Assembly: GCA_003153435.1 (NCBI GenBank)
Contig: PLYR01000066.1
Coordinates: forward strand, 16,168-80,167
DNA: 64,000 nt
Reading direction: 5' to 3'
Origin: Bacteroidota bacterium
GTDB lineage: Bacteria; Bacteroidota; Bacteroidia; Palsa-965
The first letter of the stretch is position 1. Each line of letters begins with the position of its first letter. A program made the translations under genes and the position numbers. Below, one piece after another: positions 18,647-30,992 of this stretch. The notes beneath the pieces are model-generated. The model ran no database searches. It was not told the origin of the DNA and saw nothing but the letters and a program-made list of their open reading frames with translations.

Positions 18647-20269
18647 ATGAAATTTATTTCCGAAAAAAAGTGGGATTTTTTCTTTCTCCTTTTACTGATT
18701 TTCGTTTCCTGGGGTTTCGGCTATCATAAGATCTTGCATTTTCGTCCATCCTCCATTCACCAATGGAGGCAAGCAGATTGTTTATCTTTTGCTATCAATT
18801 ATTACCAGGAAGGGATGCATTTTTTCAAACCGGCCGTTCACTGGATCGGAAACCAGGGGGATGGGAGAACAGTGAGTGAGTTCCCTATTATCTATTATAC
18901 AGTAGCCTTTCTCTGGAAGATATTTGGGTATCATGAATCTATCTTTCGCATGGTGGATCTCCTGATCGTTTTCTCAGGTTTGTTCTCCCTTTACAAACTC
19001 TGCTCCGGCCTTCTTGAGGATAAAGCCTGGGCTTTGATGATTCCCCTCTACCTCTTTTCTTCTCCGATATTTGCCTATTATGGATTCAACTTTCTGGCTG
19101 ATGTTCCGGCCCTTTGTCTGGCCTTGAATGGATGGTATTTCTTCTTTCGTTTCTACCAGACTGAAAAGAACCGTTATCTCAGCATTTCTATGGGATTCTT
19201 TCTGATCGGTGGATTGATCAAGATCACCTCTTTGCTTTCATTTGTCCCACTTATCCTGGTCTTCCTGATTGAAGCCTTGAATTTATTTCCTTTCAAGAAC
19301 GGACGAAAAATATTCAATAATACGAAGCGTTATCTTATTCAGTTCATTCTGGTAATAGCAGCAATAGTGAGTTGGTATGCCTACGCGATCCACTACAATA
19401 AAATTAATAATGCAGGTTTATTCAGTACCTCCATTCTTCCAATCTGGAAAATAACGGCAGCTCAAAGGGAGGTGGTCCTGTTTCGTTTATACAATGAGTT
19501 ACTTCCTCAGTTCTTCAATAAAGCCGGTTTTATGTTCCTGACTGCGCTCCTGCTCGGGATCTTGATTTCCTGGAAGAAGATTAATGCCTTTCTTTTCCTA
19601 ATTACGGCTTCTGTTTTTGTTGGGGTAATTACCTATCTCATCCTTTGGTATCAGGTGTTTACCGTGCATGATTATTACCTTTCAAATCTGCTTATCATTA
19701 TTCCTCTGGTCATGATTACTTTTTTTTCTTTACTGAAAGAGGAATACCCTGCTATTTTCAAGTCTGTCCATGTGAAAGTTGTATTTGGAGTGGTGCTGTC
19801 TATCAGCTTGTACAGTTGTGCAATGCAGATGCGGGTTAAATATAATATTCTGGACCGGTTCGAACTTCCGAAGCATACTTTCATGCTTGAAAAATCGGAG
19901 AAGGAGCTTTGGGATTGGTATCACTGGGATTACAACAATCATTTCAAAGCACTCGAAACAATTACTCCGTACAATCGTTCACTCGGAATAAAAAGGGAGG
20001 ATAAAGTTATCAGTATTCCAGATCAAAGTATAAATATTTCACTTGTGCTGATGGATCAGAAAGGTTTTTCTGAATTCGGTTACGGAGAACTTGTTGGTGA
20101 GACCAGGATACGTACCTTCATCGGCATGGGTGCCAAATATCTGATCATTAATGATGAAGCCTTATTAAAGGCTCCCGACATACAACCCTTTCTTGTTAAT
20201 AAACTTGGACAGTATAAGAATGTTTCTGTCTATGATTTGAAAGGGATAGAAGGGATTGTTCCGAAATGA
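18647..20269 (+). CDS. Glycosyltransferase family 39 (ArnT/PMT-like) membrane protein
   Basis: HQWRQADCLSFAINYYQEG...SEFPIIYYTVAFLWKIFGYHESIFRMVDL, many TM helices. Confidence 0.75.
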   Translation: MKFISEKKWDFFFLLLLIFVSWGFGYHKILHFRPSSIHQWRQADCLSFAINYYQEGMHFFKPAVHWIGNQGDGRTVSEFPIIYYTVAFLWKIFGYHESIFRMVDLLIVFSGLFSLYKLCSGLLEDKAWALMIPLYLFSSPIFAYYGFNFLADVPALCLALNGWYFFFRFYQTEKNRYLSISMGFFLIGGLIKITSLLSFVPLILVFLIEALNLFPFKNGRKIFNNTKRYLIQFILVIAAIVSWYAYAIHYNKINNAGLFSTSILPIWKITAAQREVVLFRLYNELLPQFFNKAGFMFLTALLLGILISWKKINAFLFLITASVFVGVITYLILWYQVFTVHDYYLSNLLIIIPLVMITFFSLLKEEYPAIFKSVHVKVVFGVVLSISLYSCAMQMRVKYNILDRFELPKHTFMLEKSEKELWDWYHWDYNNHFKALETITPYNRSLGIKREDKVISIPDQSINISLVLMDQKGFSEFGYGELVGETRIRTFIGMGAKYLIINDEALLKAPDIQPFLVNKLGQYKNVSVYDLKGIEGIVPK

Positions 20270-20283
20270 TATTTGTGAAAAGA

Positions 20284-20955
20284 CTACTTCAGTTTCGATT
20301 GAAATACTTTTTTGAATTTATCTACTTTGGGAGCAATCACAAATTGGCAATAGGGCTCTGACCCGTTTTCCTTGAAATAGTCCTGATGGTAGTTCTCCGC
20401 TTTGTAGAATATAGTGTAAGGAACAATTTCAGTGACGATCGGTCCGCTGAAAGCTCCTGAATTATTTAGTTTCTTCTTGTATCCTTCCGCTAGTTTTTTC
20501 TGTTCATCATTGTGAAAAAAGATAACGGAACGATATTGAGTTCCTACATCGTTGCCCTGACGATTCAATGTCGTAGGATCGTGCGCGCTCCAGAAGGCCT
20601 CCAAGAGTTGGTCATAGGTGATGATCCCTTTATCGAAATAGATCTGCGTAACTTCGGCATGTCCGGTTGTGCCCGTGCATACTTCATGATATGTGGGATT
20701 CTTTACGGAACCTCCGGCAAAACCCGATTCAACCTTGGTCACTCCTTTCAATAGCTGAAACTGAGCTTCCATGCACCAGAAACACCCTCCTCCAAAGGTT
20801 GCGGTATCCGGACCAGATAAAGTTGTTACTTGTTTGTTTTCATCTGCTTTGGGAAGATTCATAGGCGCGTTTTTAGGTTGTTGGGCACAGGAAGTGAAGG
20901 CTATGCCCCAAAGAAGTAAACTGCATAATTGGGTGAGCTTTTTCATGATTCGCAA
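20284..20955 (-). CDS. msrA: Peptide-methionine (S)-S-oxide reductase with lipoprotein-type signal
   Basis: ATFGGGCFWCMEA, GTTGHAEV, NRQGNDVGTQYRS; N-terminal FTSC lipobox. Confidence 0.95.
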   Translation of the reverse strand: MRIMKKLTQLCSLLLWGIAFTSCAQQPKNAPMNLPKADENKQVTTLSGPDTATFGGGCFWCMEAQFQLLKGVTKVESGFAGGSVKNPTYHEVCTGTTGHAEVTQIYFDKGIITYDQLLEAFWSAHDPTTLNRQGNDVGTQYRSVIFFHNDEQKKLAEGYKKKLNNSGAFSGPIVTEIVPYTIFYKAENYHQDYFKENGSEPYCQFVIAPKVDKFKKVFQSKLK

Positions 20956-21066
20956 TTATTGATTAGTATGCTCTGTCAAAATCTTCTCAAATGTCGCTAT
21001 TTGATACGCGAATATAAGAAACAGGTTTCCTTAATCTTCTTAAACAATGTTAAATCGCTAATAAGC

Positions 21067-21942
21067 TCATGAAAAGGCGATGAGGGCAATGGAAATAATC
21101 GAAAGCACAATCCCTCCTATGTTTAGAGGAGAAAGTTTTTCCTTTAGAAGAAAATATCCCCCTGTTGCACTCAGGATGACTATTCCCATATTATTTATTG
21201 GATAAAGCACCGAACTTTCATAGATATGCGTATTGAGCGCCTTGATCATGAAATAAATGGAAAAGTAATTAGGAATACCCAATGCAATCCCACCAACGAT
21301 ATTCCGGATCGTCACTATCTCTCGTTTAATATAAATTTCTGACATAACCCAAACAAGGCCTATTGTTCCTGCAACAGCAAAAAAAGAGGCCACAAAAAGG
21401 CTGCTTTCTTCCTTTGGTACCAGCTTTTCCTGAGCATAATTGACAAATGCATCTGCAATTCCGCTCCCAAGAAATACAATGAGCGGGAGGATCAGTAAGA
21501 ACGGGTTGGAGGTTTTAGGATGGTCTGTATCTATTCTTTTTTTGGAAGTCATATAAACTGCCACCAGTGCCGTTAAGATGCCAATGGCTTTCAACACTCC
21601 GAAACTGTTATGATAGGCAAGTATGGCGATGGTTACAGGTATGATGACTGACATTTTATTTGCCACTGTAGCCACTGAGACTCCTACTTCCTGAGCGGTT
21701 TTGGCTATGAGAATAAAAACAACTATAAACATACCCCCAAGCAACACTGCTACCGGAGCCCAGGGGGTAAAGGGAACGGAAGTCAATGGTAAGGAAGTAT
21801 GATTGTTCATTAAGCCCAAGGCGCAGGCGCAAAGGTAATTGGTGACAATGGCTTGAAGATTATTGATTCGGAATTTCTCGAAATATTTGAGAATTATAAA
21901 GAGAAGGGCATTGCAGAATATACTAAGGAGGAGATAAATCAT
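21067..21942 (-). CDS. EamA/DMT family transporter
   Basis: About 10 TM segments, C-terminal LKEKLSPLNIGGIVLSIISIALI typical of EamA. Confidence 0.8.
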   Translation of the reverse strand: MIYLLLSIFCNALLFIILKYFEKFRINNLQAIVTNYLCACALGLMNNHTSLPLTSVPFTPWAPVAVLLGGMFIVVFILIAKTAQEVGVSVATVANKMSVIIPVTIAILAYHNSFGVLKAIGILTALVAVYMTSKKRIDTDHPKTSNPFLLILPLIVFLGSGIADAFVNYAQEKLVPKEESSLFVASFFAVAGTIGLVWVMSEIYIKREIVTIRNIVGGIALGIPNYFSIYFMIKALNTHIYESSVLYPINNMGIVILSATGGYFLLKEKLSPLNIGGIVLSIISIALIAFS

Positions 21943-21945
21943 AAA

Positions 21946-23016
21946 TTATTTTTGGGATGCAAAAGGATCTTCTTCATTCCGGTAAATCAGGAGCTCATCC
22001 TTTCCGCTTCTTTCTACGGAGTGTGAATAGCCCGGTTTTTCAGGTGCCTTGACACCTGAGCCAATTGTCTCCGGGGAGATGAAGATTCTTGCCTCATCCC
22101 ACAATCCCTGACTTAGAAAGGTATTTAATGTTTCGTATCCTCCCTCTATAAGGACGGAAAGGATCTGACGTTTATAGAGATTTTCCAGTATATCTTCTAG
22201 AACTTGTTCAGGCCTCTGAAAGGCAATCTGAAGATATTCAAGATTTGTTGTTCCTTCCAGCCTCTGACTCGTGAAGACAAGGGTAGGGGTAGAGCCATCT
22301 TTCAGATGAAAAGTCTGTGGGATCCTATTTTTCCTGTCTATCGCAATACGCAATGGATTTTTACCTTTAATGGCCCTCACATCAAGCCTTGGGTTATCAA
22401 GCAGGGCTGTATTGGTGCCTACCAGAATAGCCTGCTCTTCAGCCCTCCATCTGTGAACCAGCTTTTGGGATTCGAATGAGCTAACCGGGTAGGGATGGTC
22501 GTTGCCGGGTGAGCGGAATTTGTCTAGGAACCCATCTGCCGTTTCGGCCCATTTAAGGATCACAAAGGGCCTTTTTTCCTCATGAAATTTAAAGAATCGA
22601 CGGTTCAGATATCTTGATTCTTTTTCGAGGACTCCGATTTTAACGTTAATACCCGCACGGATCATTTTCTCAATGCCTCTTCCCTGAACCTTGGAAAAGG
22701 TATCGATGCAACCGATGACTACAAAAGGAATATTCATAGCAATAATCAGTTCAGCACAAGGCGGTGTTTTTCCGTGGTGGGCACAGGGCTCCAGGTTTAC
22801 ATATAAGGTGGCACTTTTCAGGAGCTCTTTATTCTTTACGCCGTTAATTGCGTTTACTTCGGCATGTGGGCTCCCGAACCTTTCGTGCCATCCTTCACCA
22901 ATAATAATTCCTTCGTGAACAATTACAGAGCCCACCATAGGGTTCGGGGCAACCATACCCATACCCTTGATGGCAAGATCGAGGCAACGCTGCATATAAG
23001 CTTGTTGATAGCTCAT
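21946..23016 (-). CDS. ribD: Bifunctional diaminohydroxyphosphoribosylaminopyrimidine deaminase / 5-amino-6-(5-phosphoribosylamino)uracil reductase
   Basis: GMVAPNPMVGSVIV, GSPHAEVNAI, LYVNLEPCAHHGKTPPC deaminase motifs plus reductase domain. Confidence 0.95.
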   Translation of the reverse strand: MSYQQAYMQRCLDLAIKGMGMVAPNPMVGSVIVHEGIIIGEGWHERFGSPHAEVNAINGVKNKELLKSATLYVNLEPCAHHGKTPPCAELIIAMNIPFVVIGCIDTFSKVQGRGIEKMIRAGINVKIGVLEKESRYLNRRFFKFHEEKRPFVILKWAETADGFLDKFRSPGNDHPYPVSSFESQKLVHRWRAEEQAILVGTNTALLDNPRLDVRAIKGKNPLRIAIDRKNRIPQTFHLKDGSTPTLVFTSQRLEGTTNLEYLQIAFQRPEQVLEDILENLYKRQILSVLIEGGYETLNTFLSQGLWDEARIFISPETIGSGVKAPEKPGYSHSVERSGKDELLIYRNEEDPFASQK

Positions 23017-23098
23017 TCCGCTAAATTAATCCTTTCCGGCTAAAAGGACATAAGGCAGGTTTAGTCAATTCAATAATATTCCCCAGATTTGTATTAGA

Positions 23099-23968
23099 AT
23101 GAAAATACCCAGTAATAAGATCAAGTCGGTTGTCCACTACTTTTATACCGAACTTGAAGGATTGTATGGAAGGGAAGAAACGGAAACAATGCTTTATTAT
23201 TGCCTCGTCTCTTACTTAGACTTTAAGAGACGGACTGATATCTTGCTTCGGGAAGAAGAAACCATAAGCGAGTCAGACCTGCTTAAATTCAGTTTCGCCG
23301 TAAAAGAACTCAAAAAACATCGCCCTTTACAATACATTCTAGGTGAAGCCCTTTTTTACAAACTTACATTCCTGGTTAATGAATATGTTCTCATTCCAAG
23401 GCCGGAAACTGAAGAACTGGTAGATCTTATTGTGAAGGAAAATGTAGGCAAGGCGCTTCAAGGGTTAGATGTCGGAACAGGCAGTGGCTGTATAGCTATT
23501 GCCCTAAAAAAAAACCTCCCATTCTCTTCGATTACGGGCATTGATATTTCTGAGGAAGCTATTGCAATTGCCAGGCAGAATGCAATACGAAACAATGTAT
23601 CAGTACTTTTTACGAAGATGAATATATTAGACCCAACTGGCTGGCAAGGGGAGGGGGATTTTGATATTATTGTTTCCAATCCACCATACATCATGCTTTC
23701 AGAGAAAGATGCCATGGAGGCGAATGTAAAAGATTATGAACCATATTTGGCTCTTTTCGTTCCGGATGATGACCCTCTTCTGTATTATCGACATGTTGTG
23801 GAGTTCGCTTTCCTGCATCTGAATACCGGAGGGAAGATTTACTTTGAAGTGAACAGGGAGAAAGGAAAAGAGGTAGGCAGACTTTTAGCTTCCGACGGTT
23901 ATAGAGAAATACGGATACTGAAAGATATTCAGGGTATGGATCGAATCGTAACCGGCATTAAAAGCTAA
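23099..23968 (+). CDS. prmC: Peptide chain release factor N5-glutamine methyltransferase
   Basis: YILGEALFYKLTFLVNEYVLIPRPETEELV, DVGTGSGCIA, SNPPYI. Confidence 0.94.
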   Translation: MKIPSNKIKSVVHYFYTELEGLYGREETETMLYYCLVSYLDFKRRTDILLREEETISESDLLKFSFAVKELKKHRPLQYILGEALFYKLTFLVNEYVLIPRPETEELVDLIVKENVGKALQGLDVGTGSGCIAIALKKNLPFSSITGIDISEEAIAIARQNAIRNNVSVLFTKMNILDPTGWQGEGDFDIIVSNPPYIMLSEKDAMEANVKDYEPYLALFVPDDDPLLYYRHVVEFAFLHLNTGGKIYFEVNREKGKEVGRLLASDGYREIRILKDIQGMDRIVTGIKS

Positions 23969-24018
23969 TATGCAATACTAACATGTAAGATGTTAGTTCG
24001 AATAGGTTATTGGGTTTA

Positions 24019-24471
24019 TTATTTACAATCAACGATTCTGATCCGCTCCTCTTCTTTAACCACATTCCATCCGACTCTGTCGGTTTCAATGATTACGAAA
24101 GGAGTGACCAGTAATTTAGCGTTGTGACAGTTTTTTTCAAAAGAAATGCGTGTGAGAACTATGCAAAGCTTACCTTTCTCATTCCTGAGACTATCAACTT
24201 CTAGTCCATTTGTTTGTGACCCAGCGTAGCAGGCAATAACGACTTTTGCTTTAAAATTAACACTAGGCGGTATATCAGGGAGAGAATAGTCTGATTTCCT
24301 AAGCTCGAGCCACCCCTTTAGAAATTGTTTTTTATTTGAAAATAGAGTGGTTTTACGCTCCATCACCCCGCTGTTTTTGCCAGAAAAAAGAAGTTTCCAT
24401 TCCGGATTTTTATCAGTTAATACAAACCCACAAAAGAGGAAGACTGCAGGGAGCAGAAGAAGTTTGCGCAT
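24019..24471 (-). CDS. Hypothetical secreted protein, possibly PrcB-C-terminal-like
   Basis: Signal peptide; W..L.....P.DIPPSVNFKAKVVIACYAGSQTNG pattern resembles PrcB_C domains. Confidence 0.4.
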   Translation of the reverse strand: MRKLLLLPAVFLFCGFVLTDKNPEWKLLFSGKNSGVMERKTTLFSNKKQFLKGWLELRKSDYSLPDIPPSVNFKAKVVIACYAGSQTNGLEVDSLRNEKGKLCIVLTRISFEKNCHNAKLLVTPFVIIETDRVGWNVVKEEERIRIVDCK

Positions 24472-24500
24472 GGTTAAAGATAAGCATGTTTCGGATTTGA

Positions 24501-26528
<2,028 letters not shown>

Positions 26529-26566
26529 TAGGCTAAAAGTAAACCCAGACCCTTAAATTAACTCAT

Positions 26567-27118
26567 TTGGCCCTGATCGATAAAATAAGACAGACTATTG
26601 GCAGGTATTTTCTGAATCAGGAGATGACAACCTTGAAACGGCAGCGAGGCATCGTTAATCTGAACGATGCAAAAACCATAGGCATTCTTTTCGAAGCAAC
26701 AGATAAGGAAGAATTTGAGCTCGTCAAGAAATATGTGCTTTACCTCAAGGAACTGAAAAAGAAGGTTAAGGCAGTCGGCTATTTTAGTACCGGTGATACA
26801 CCCGATTTTACGTACTCCAAGCTAGAGTACGATTTCTTCTCCAAAAAAGATCTGAACTGGTATTCCAAACCCAGCGATAAATTTGTTAGTAATTTTATAG
26901 AAGAAGAATTCGATATCCTAATGGATCTTAATGTTCATGAACACTTCCCGATCCGATATATAGCAGGAACTTCAAAGGCCAGGTTTAAGGTAGGTCGGCA
27001 AAAAGAAGGAGATGATGCAATCTATGACCTGATGATTGAAGGCACAGAAGGGAAGGGCCTCAAATATTTTCTTCGACAGGTGGATACTTATCTTCTAATG
27101 TTCAAAGGCCGGGTTTGA
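26567..27118 (+). CDS. DUF6913-like hypothetical protein
   Basis: TTG start; FDILMDLNVHEHFPIRYIAGTSKARFKVGR typical of the small Bacteroidota family between ligA and dapA. Confidence 0.65.
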   Translation: MALIDKIRQTIGRYFLNQEMTTLKRQRGIVNLNDAKTIGILFEATDKEEFELVKKYVLYLKELKKKVKAVGYFSTGDTPDFTYSKLEYDFFSKKDLNWYSKPSDKFVSNFIEEEFDILMDLNVHEHFPIRYIAGTSKARFKVGRQKEGDDAIYDLMIEGTEGKGLKYFLRQVDTYLLMFKGRV

Positions 27119-27139
27119 TTATTTTATAAAATTCTAAAG

Positions 27140-28030
27140 ATGTCTATTCAAAAAAAACTTACAGGAACCGGAGTTGCTATCATCACTCCTTTCAAGACCG
27201 ATGGATCAGTAGATTTTAAATCACTCACCAAGATTGTGAACCATCTGATAAAAGGGAAAGTGGAATATCTGGTTGTGCTGGGAACCACTGGAGAGTCGGT
27301 TACGCTTGACAAAAAGGAAAAAGTAGCGGTCATAGCTCATGTGCTCGAAGTGAACGCCGGAAGAGTGCCATTGGTGGTCGGAATCGGTGGAAACGATACA
27401 AGGGAAGTAGCGGGTAGCATGGAAAAGATGAACTTGAAAGGATATGATGCGATACTTTCTGCCTCTCCAGCATACAACAAACCAAGTCAACAGGGAATTA
27501 TAGCACATTACAAGGTTTTGGCCAAAGCTTCACCATTGCCATTGCTGCTCTATAATGTGCCAGGGAGAACCTCCAGCAACCTTGTTGCAGATACAACCCT
27601 ACAGCTTGCTGAGGTGAAAAACATTATTGGAATCAAAGAAGCTTCCGGAAATCTGGAGCAGGTAATGAAACTCCTAAAGTACAGACCTAATAATTTTATG
27701 GTCATCTCTGGTGATGATAATCTGAGCCTTCCTATCTTGGGTTGCGGAGGTGATGGTGTGATATCTGTTGTAGCCAATGCATTTCCTCTTAACTTTTCAG
27801 AGATGACACGTCAGGCCCTTAAATACAATATGAAAGAAGCGCAGCGCCTGCACTATAAATTGATCGATATTACGGATCAATTATTTGCAGATGGAAATCC
27901 AGGAGGTGTAAAAGTGGTGATGCAACTGCTGAAACTCTGTACCGACACTGTCAGACTTCCTCTGGTTCCGGTCAACGACACAGTCAGGAAAAAACTGGAA
28001 ACACTATTCAAGGCATATAAGCCTGGATAG
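27140..28030 (+). CDS. dapA: 4-hydroxy-tetrahydrodipicolinate synthase
   Basis: GTGVAIITPF, GTTGESVTL, LYNVPGRTSSN, GIKEASGNL. Confidence 0.97.
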   Translation: MSIQKKLTGTGVAIITPFKTDGSVDFKSLTKIVNHLIKGKVEYLVVLGTTGESVTLDKKEKVAVIAHVLEVNAGRVPLVVGIGGNDTREVAGSMEKMNLKGYDAILSASPAYNKPSQQGIIAHYKVLAKASPLPLLLYNVPGRTSSNLVADTTLQLAEVKNIIGIKEASGNLEQVMKLLKYRPNNFMVISGDDNLSLPILGCGGDGVISVVANAFPLNFSEMTRQALKYNMKEAQRLHYKLIDITDQLFADGNPGGVKVVMQLLKLCTDTVRLPLVPVNDTVRKKLETLFKAYKPG

Positions 28031-28034
28031 TTCT

Positions 28035-28775
28035 TTACAGGCTCTTCTTAAGCTTTTTCCATAATTTCATGTACATCTCCGAAGCTTCTGCATAGGGATA
28101 TTTGTGGACGATAGGTGCCAAGTACTCTCCCATCCTCTCAATTTCTGAATTGTAAGGAATAGCAATTTTAATGCACTCTGGATAATTTGAGGCAAAAATA
28201 TCCATGCTTTCGTTATGCATGTTTTTTCTCCGTTCATACATTGAGAAAAAAGGGAATAATTTTTTCTTATCAAATCCTTCTTCCTTGAAGAATTCCCGGA
28301 GTTGCTCATATGTACGGATAGACAGAATAGTTGGTATTACAGGCACCAGCATGGCATCTGCATTTTCGAACAGGTTTCGAGATACGGAAGTAATGCTAGG
28401 CGGGCAATCAATGAATACATAATCGTATTGTTTCCTTACCGGACTAAAGAGTTTGCTCAACCACTTATCGCTTTTCTTCATTTCGTAAAGAAAGTGATCG
28501 AGTTTACGATATTTGGAATCAGCAGGAAGGATATCCAACCCTGTGAACTCAGTTTGGCGAATAGCACTTTCAATGGACCTACCTCCAAAAAGTATTTTAT
28601 TGGCATCTCCATCCATGGAAGGCTTGGTTTTGAAATAGAATGAACTCGCGCCCTGAGGGTCAATATCCAGCAATAAAACCTTGTTCCCATCAATGGTAGC
28701 AGCGTAGGATAAATTCACAGCAGTCGCAGTTTTTCCGACTCCGCCCTTTATATTATAAACTGCAATAACCTTCAT
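28035..28775 (-). CDS. ParA family ATPase
   Basis: YNIKGGVGKTATAVNLSYAA deviant Walker A, LLDIDPQGASS, FIDCPPS; no parB adjacent. Confidence 0.9.
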   Translation of the reverse strand: MKVIAVYNIKGGVGKTATAVNLSYAATIDGNKVLLLDIDPQGASSFYFKTKPSMDGDANKILFGGRSIESAIRQTEFTGLDILPADSKYRKLDHFLYEMKKSDKWLSKLFSPVRKQYDYVFIDCPPSITSVSRNLFENADAMLVPVIPTILSIRTYEQLREFFKEEGFDKKKLFPFFSMYERRKNMHNESMDIFASNYPECIKIAIPYNSEIERMGEYLAPIVHKYPYAEASEMYMKLWKKLKKSL

Positions 28776-28880
28776 GAGGTATATTTTAAAAGTTACTATA
28801 CTGTTCGAAATTTATAAAAGATATTGGAATTTCGGGTACAAACGAGCAGAGAAATCTTTACGTTGTTTGCTGGTGGCTGG

Positions 28881-29597
28881 TTAAAAGGCAAGATAATAAT
28901 CCTTGGTCAGTTCCTTGTATTCTTCGGTATAACTGTGTCTTTCATCTTTTTCAATGACAATGGTCTCCTCCGAAAAGGAACTGGGAGAGAATTCAAATTG
29001 CATCAGATGTCTTTTTTCAGTTTCTTTATCGATGCGTGTCCTGACCCGCAGTAACTTACTCAAATGCAGTCCCTTTTCTTTGGCAAGCTCCCTGAAAATT
29101 GCGGCTTCTTTGACTGGAAGAATAACACAAAACTTTCCTTTTCTATCGAGTAAACAGATTACACTATCAATCAGCTCCACATGTGGAAGCAAATCGGCAT
29201 GCCTGGCGGTGGTCCTTTCTAATCCGCTCGCTTTTGAAGAATCAAGAAAATAAGGAGGGTTGCTAACAATGAGATCGTACCGGGTAGTAGTTTCTTCGCA
29301 ATAACCCTGAAGGGAATGATGCAAAATTCTAACCTGTTCCGACCAAGGACTGAGCCTGACATTTTCTTCAGCCTGGGCACAAGCCAGATCTTCTATATCT
29401 ATTCCATCAATTAGGGCTTCTGTTCGCTGCGCCAGCATAAGAGCAATAACCCCTGTTCCAGTCCCAACGTCCAGGATTCTTTTCGCTCCATTGGTCTTCA
29501 CCCACGCACCGAGCAATACTGCATCGGTACCGACTTTCATAGCGCATTGCTCTTGCCGGATAATAAACTGCTTAAAGGCAAAATGCTGGTTAGCCAT
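28881..29597 (-). CDS. tRNA1(Val) (adenine(37)-N6)-methyltransferase-like
   Basis: FAFKQFIIRQEQCAMKVGTDAVLLGAW, DVGTGTGVIALM, SNPPYF. Confidence 0.85.
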   Translation of the reverse strand: MANQHFAFKQFIIRQEQCAMKVGTDAVLLGAWVKTNGAKRILDVGTGTGVIALMLAQRTEALIDGIDIEDLACAQAEENVRLSPWSEQVRILHHSLQGYCEETTTRYDLIVSNPPYFLDSSKASGLERTTARHADLLPHVELIDSVICLLDRKGKFCVILPVKEAAIFRELAKEKGLHLSKLLRVRTRIDKETEKRHLMQFEFSPSSFSEETIVIEKDERHSYTEEYKELTKDYYLAF

Positions 29598-29690
29598 AAA
29601 GAAGTGTTACGAAAGCATGCTCCACATATAGGTATGTAAGGCTAAGTTAATACAAAATAAGGACAAAGAAAACCGTTTTGAAAGATCTTG

Positions 29691-30245
29691 TTATTCTTCT
29701 TCCTCATCCGGTCCTGGCGTGAGATAAATATCTAGAAGGCCATCGGGAGCCTTAAGTAATATAGTTTTCAGATTTCGGTCTATTTTGAGAAGAATGCCTT
29801 CAACTGCCGGAATAAGTATTTCTTTATCATCTTTCATTATGAGGAAGATTTGCTGCATAGGTAAGTCCATGACTTCTTTAACACGTCCAAGTTCACCAGC
29901 AACTAAATCACTTACCAAATATCCAATCACTTCCTGGGCATAAAAATGTTTCTCATCCGGTTCCGGAAGATCGGATGGTTGCATAAAAACTTCTTTCAGG
30001 ACGAATGCAGAAGCTGAAGCTTTATCTTCAATCCCTTCAAGCTGAACTAACAAGATGTTTTTATTCAGAGAAAAAGAAAATGAACTGACGAAGAATGGTA
30101 CAGGTCCTCCGCCTGGATTGATAAAAAGCACCTCAAACATATAATCCTTGAAAAGCTCAGGCTCATGCAGGGAAATGCTTAGTTGACCCTTTACACCGTG
30201 TACACGAGTTATTTTTCCGGCTTTGTATAAAGGCTCTGACTTCAC
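29691..30245 (-). CDS. rimM: Ribosome maturation factor RimM
   Basis: YKAGKITRVHGVKGQLSISL; downstream of rpsP. Confidence 0.9.
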   Translation of the reverse strand: MKSEPLYKAGKITRVHGVKGQLSISLHEPELFKDYMFEVLFINPGGGPVPFFVSSFSFSLNKNILLVQLEGIEDKASASAFVLKEVFMQPSDLPEPDEKHFYAQEVIGYLVSDLVAGELGRVKEVMDLPMQQIFLIMKDDKEILIPAVEGILLKIDRNLKTILLKAPDGLLDIYLTPGPDEEEE

Positions 30246-30282
30246 TTCGCAAAACTAAGTATTCTTAGGATACTTAAAACGA

Positions 30283-30313
30283 AAAGACCGGCTTCTGAAT
30301 GAAACCGGTCTTT
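30283..30313 (-). terminator. Rho-independent terminator downstream of rpsP
   Basis: Perfect 9-bp stem AAAGACCGG/CCGGTCTTT with 13-nt loop, followed on the minus strand by TCGTTTT. Confidence 0.75.
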
Positions 30314-30331
30314 AAAACAAAGCTTGTTGTT

Positions 30332-30883
30332 TTAAGCTTCTGTATTTTCTGTTGAAGTTTCAGCAGCAGCTTCTGGAGAACTCTCAGTGGCTGTAGGTGT
30401 AGCTTCCACTTCGGCAGCAGGAGGAGGTGTGTTCTTAATAATGATAGCAGCAGCTTTTGCTTCTTTGGATTTTGCTTCAGCAGCCATACGCTTTTTGTAA
30501 GCCTCTTGCTGTGCTCCACTCAGTCCGTCAATTTTAGCCTGAATCTTTGCATCTTTTTCGCTCAGCCATTTGTTGAATTTTGCATCTGCAACTTCTTGGG
30601 TAACAGCACCTTTAGCAACCCCGATCTGGAGATGATTACGGTACATAACCCCCTTGTATGAGAGAATTGCTCTGCAGGTATCAGTGGGTTGAGCACCATT
30701 ATGGAGCCAGGTCATTGCTTTCTCAAAGTTGAGATCAATGGTTGCTGGATTTGTAGTTGGGTTGTACGTGCCTATTTTCTCGATAAACTTCCCGTCTCTC
30801 GGTGCACGACCGTCCGCAATTACAATGTGAAAGAAAGCCTGAGCCTTTTTTCCATGACGTTGTAATCTGATTTTTACTGGCAT
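30332..30883 (-). CDS. rpsP: 30S ribosomal protein S16 with extended Ala/Glu-rich C-terminus
   Basis: [42 protein letters not shown]. Confidence 0.96.
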   Translation of the reverse strand: MPVKIRLQRHGKKAQAFFHIVIADGRAPRDGKFIEKIGTYNPTTNPATIDLNFEKAMTWLHNGAQPTDTCRAILSYKGVMYRNHLQIGVAKGAVTQEVADAKFNKWLSEKDAKIQAKIDGLSGAQQEAYKKRMAAEAKSKEAKAAAIIIKNTPPPAAEVEATPTATESSPEAAAETSTENTEA

Positions 30884-30992
30884 CTTGTTGTTTTTTAATT
30901 AGTTATGATATCCTAGCTTTTTTAGGACAGCAAATGTCGGAAAAGATATTCAATCCACAAAGGATATATCACTGTTTTAGAGGATCATTTGT

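Noticed and set aside
23978-23996. CTAACAT-GTAAG-ATGTTAG hairpin after prmC
   Set aside because: Short A/T stem without a T tract; insufficient for a terminator call
30274-30519. Minus-strand ORF rich in Leu/Lys ([26 protein letters not shown]...)
   Set aside because: Alternate frame of the low-complexity Ala/Glu-rich S16 C-terminal tail; no independent coding support
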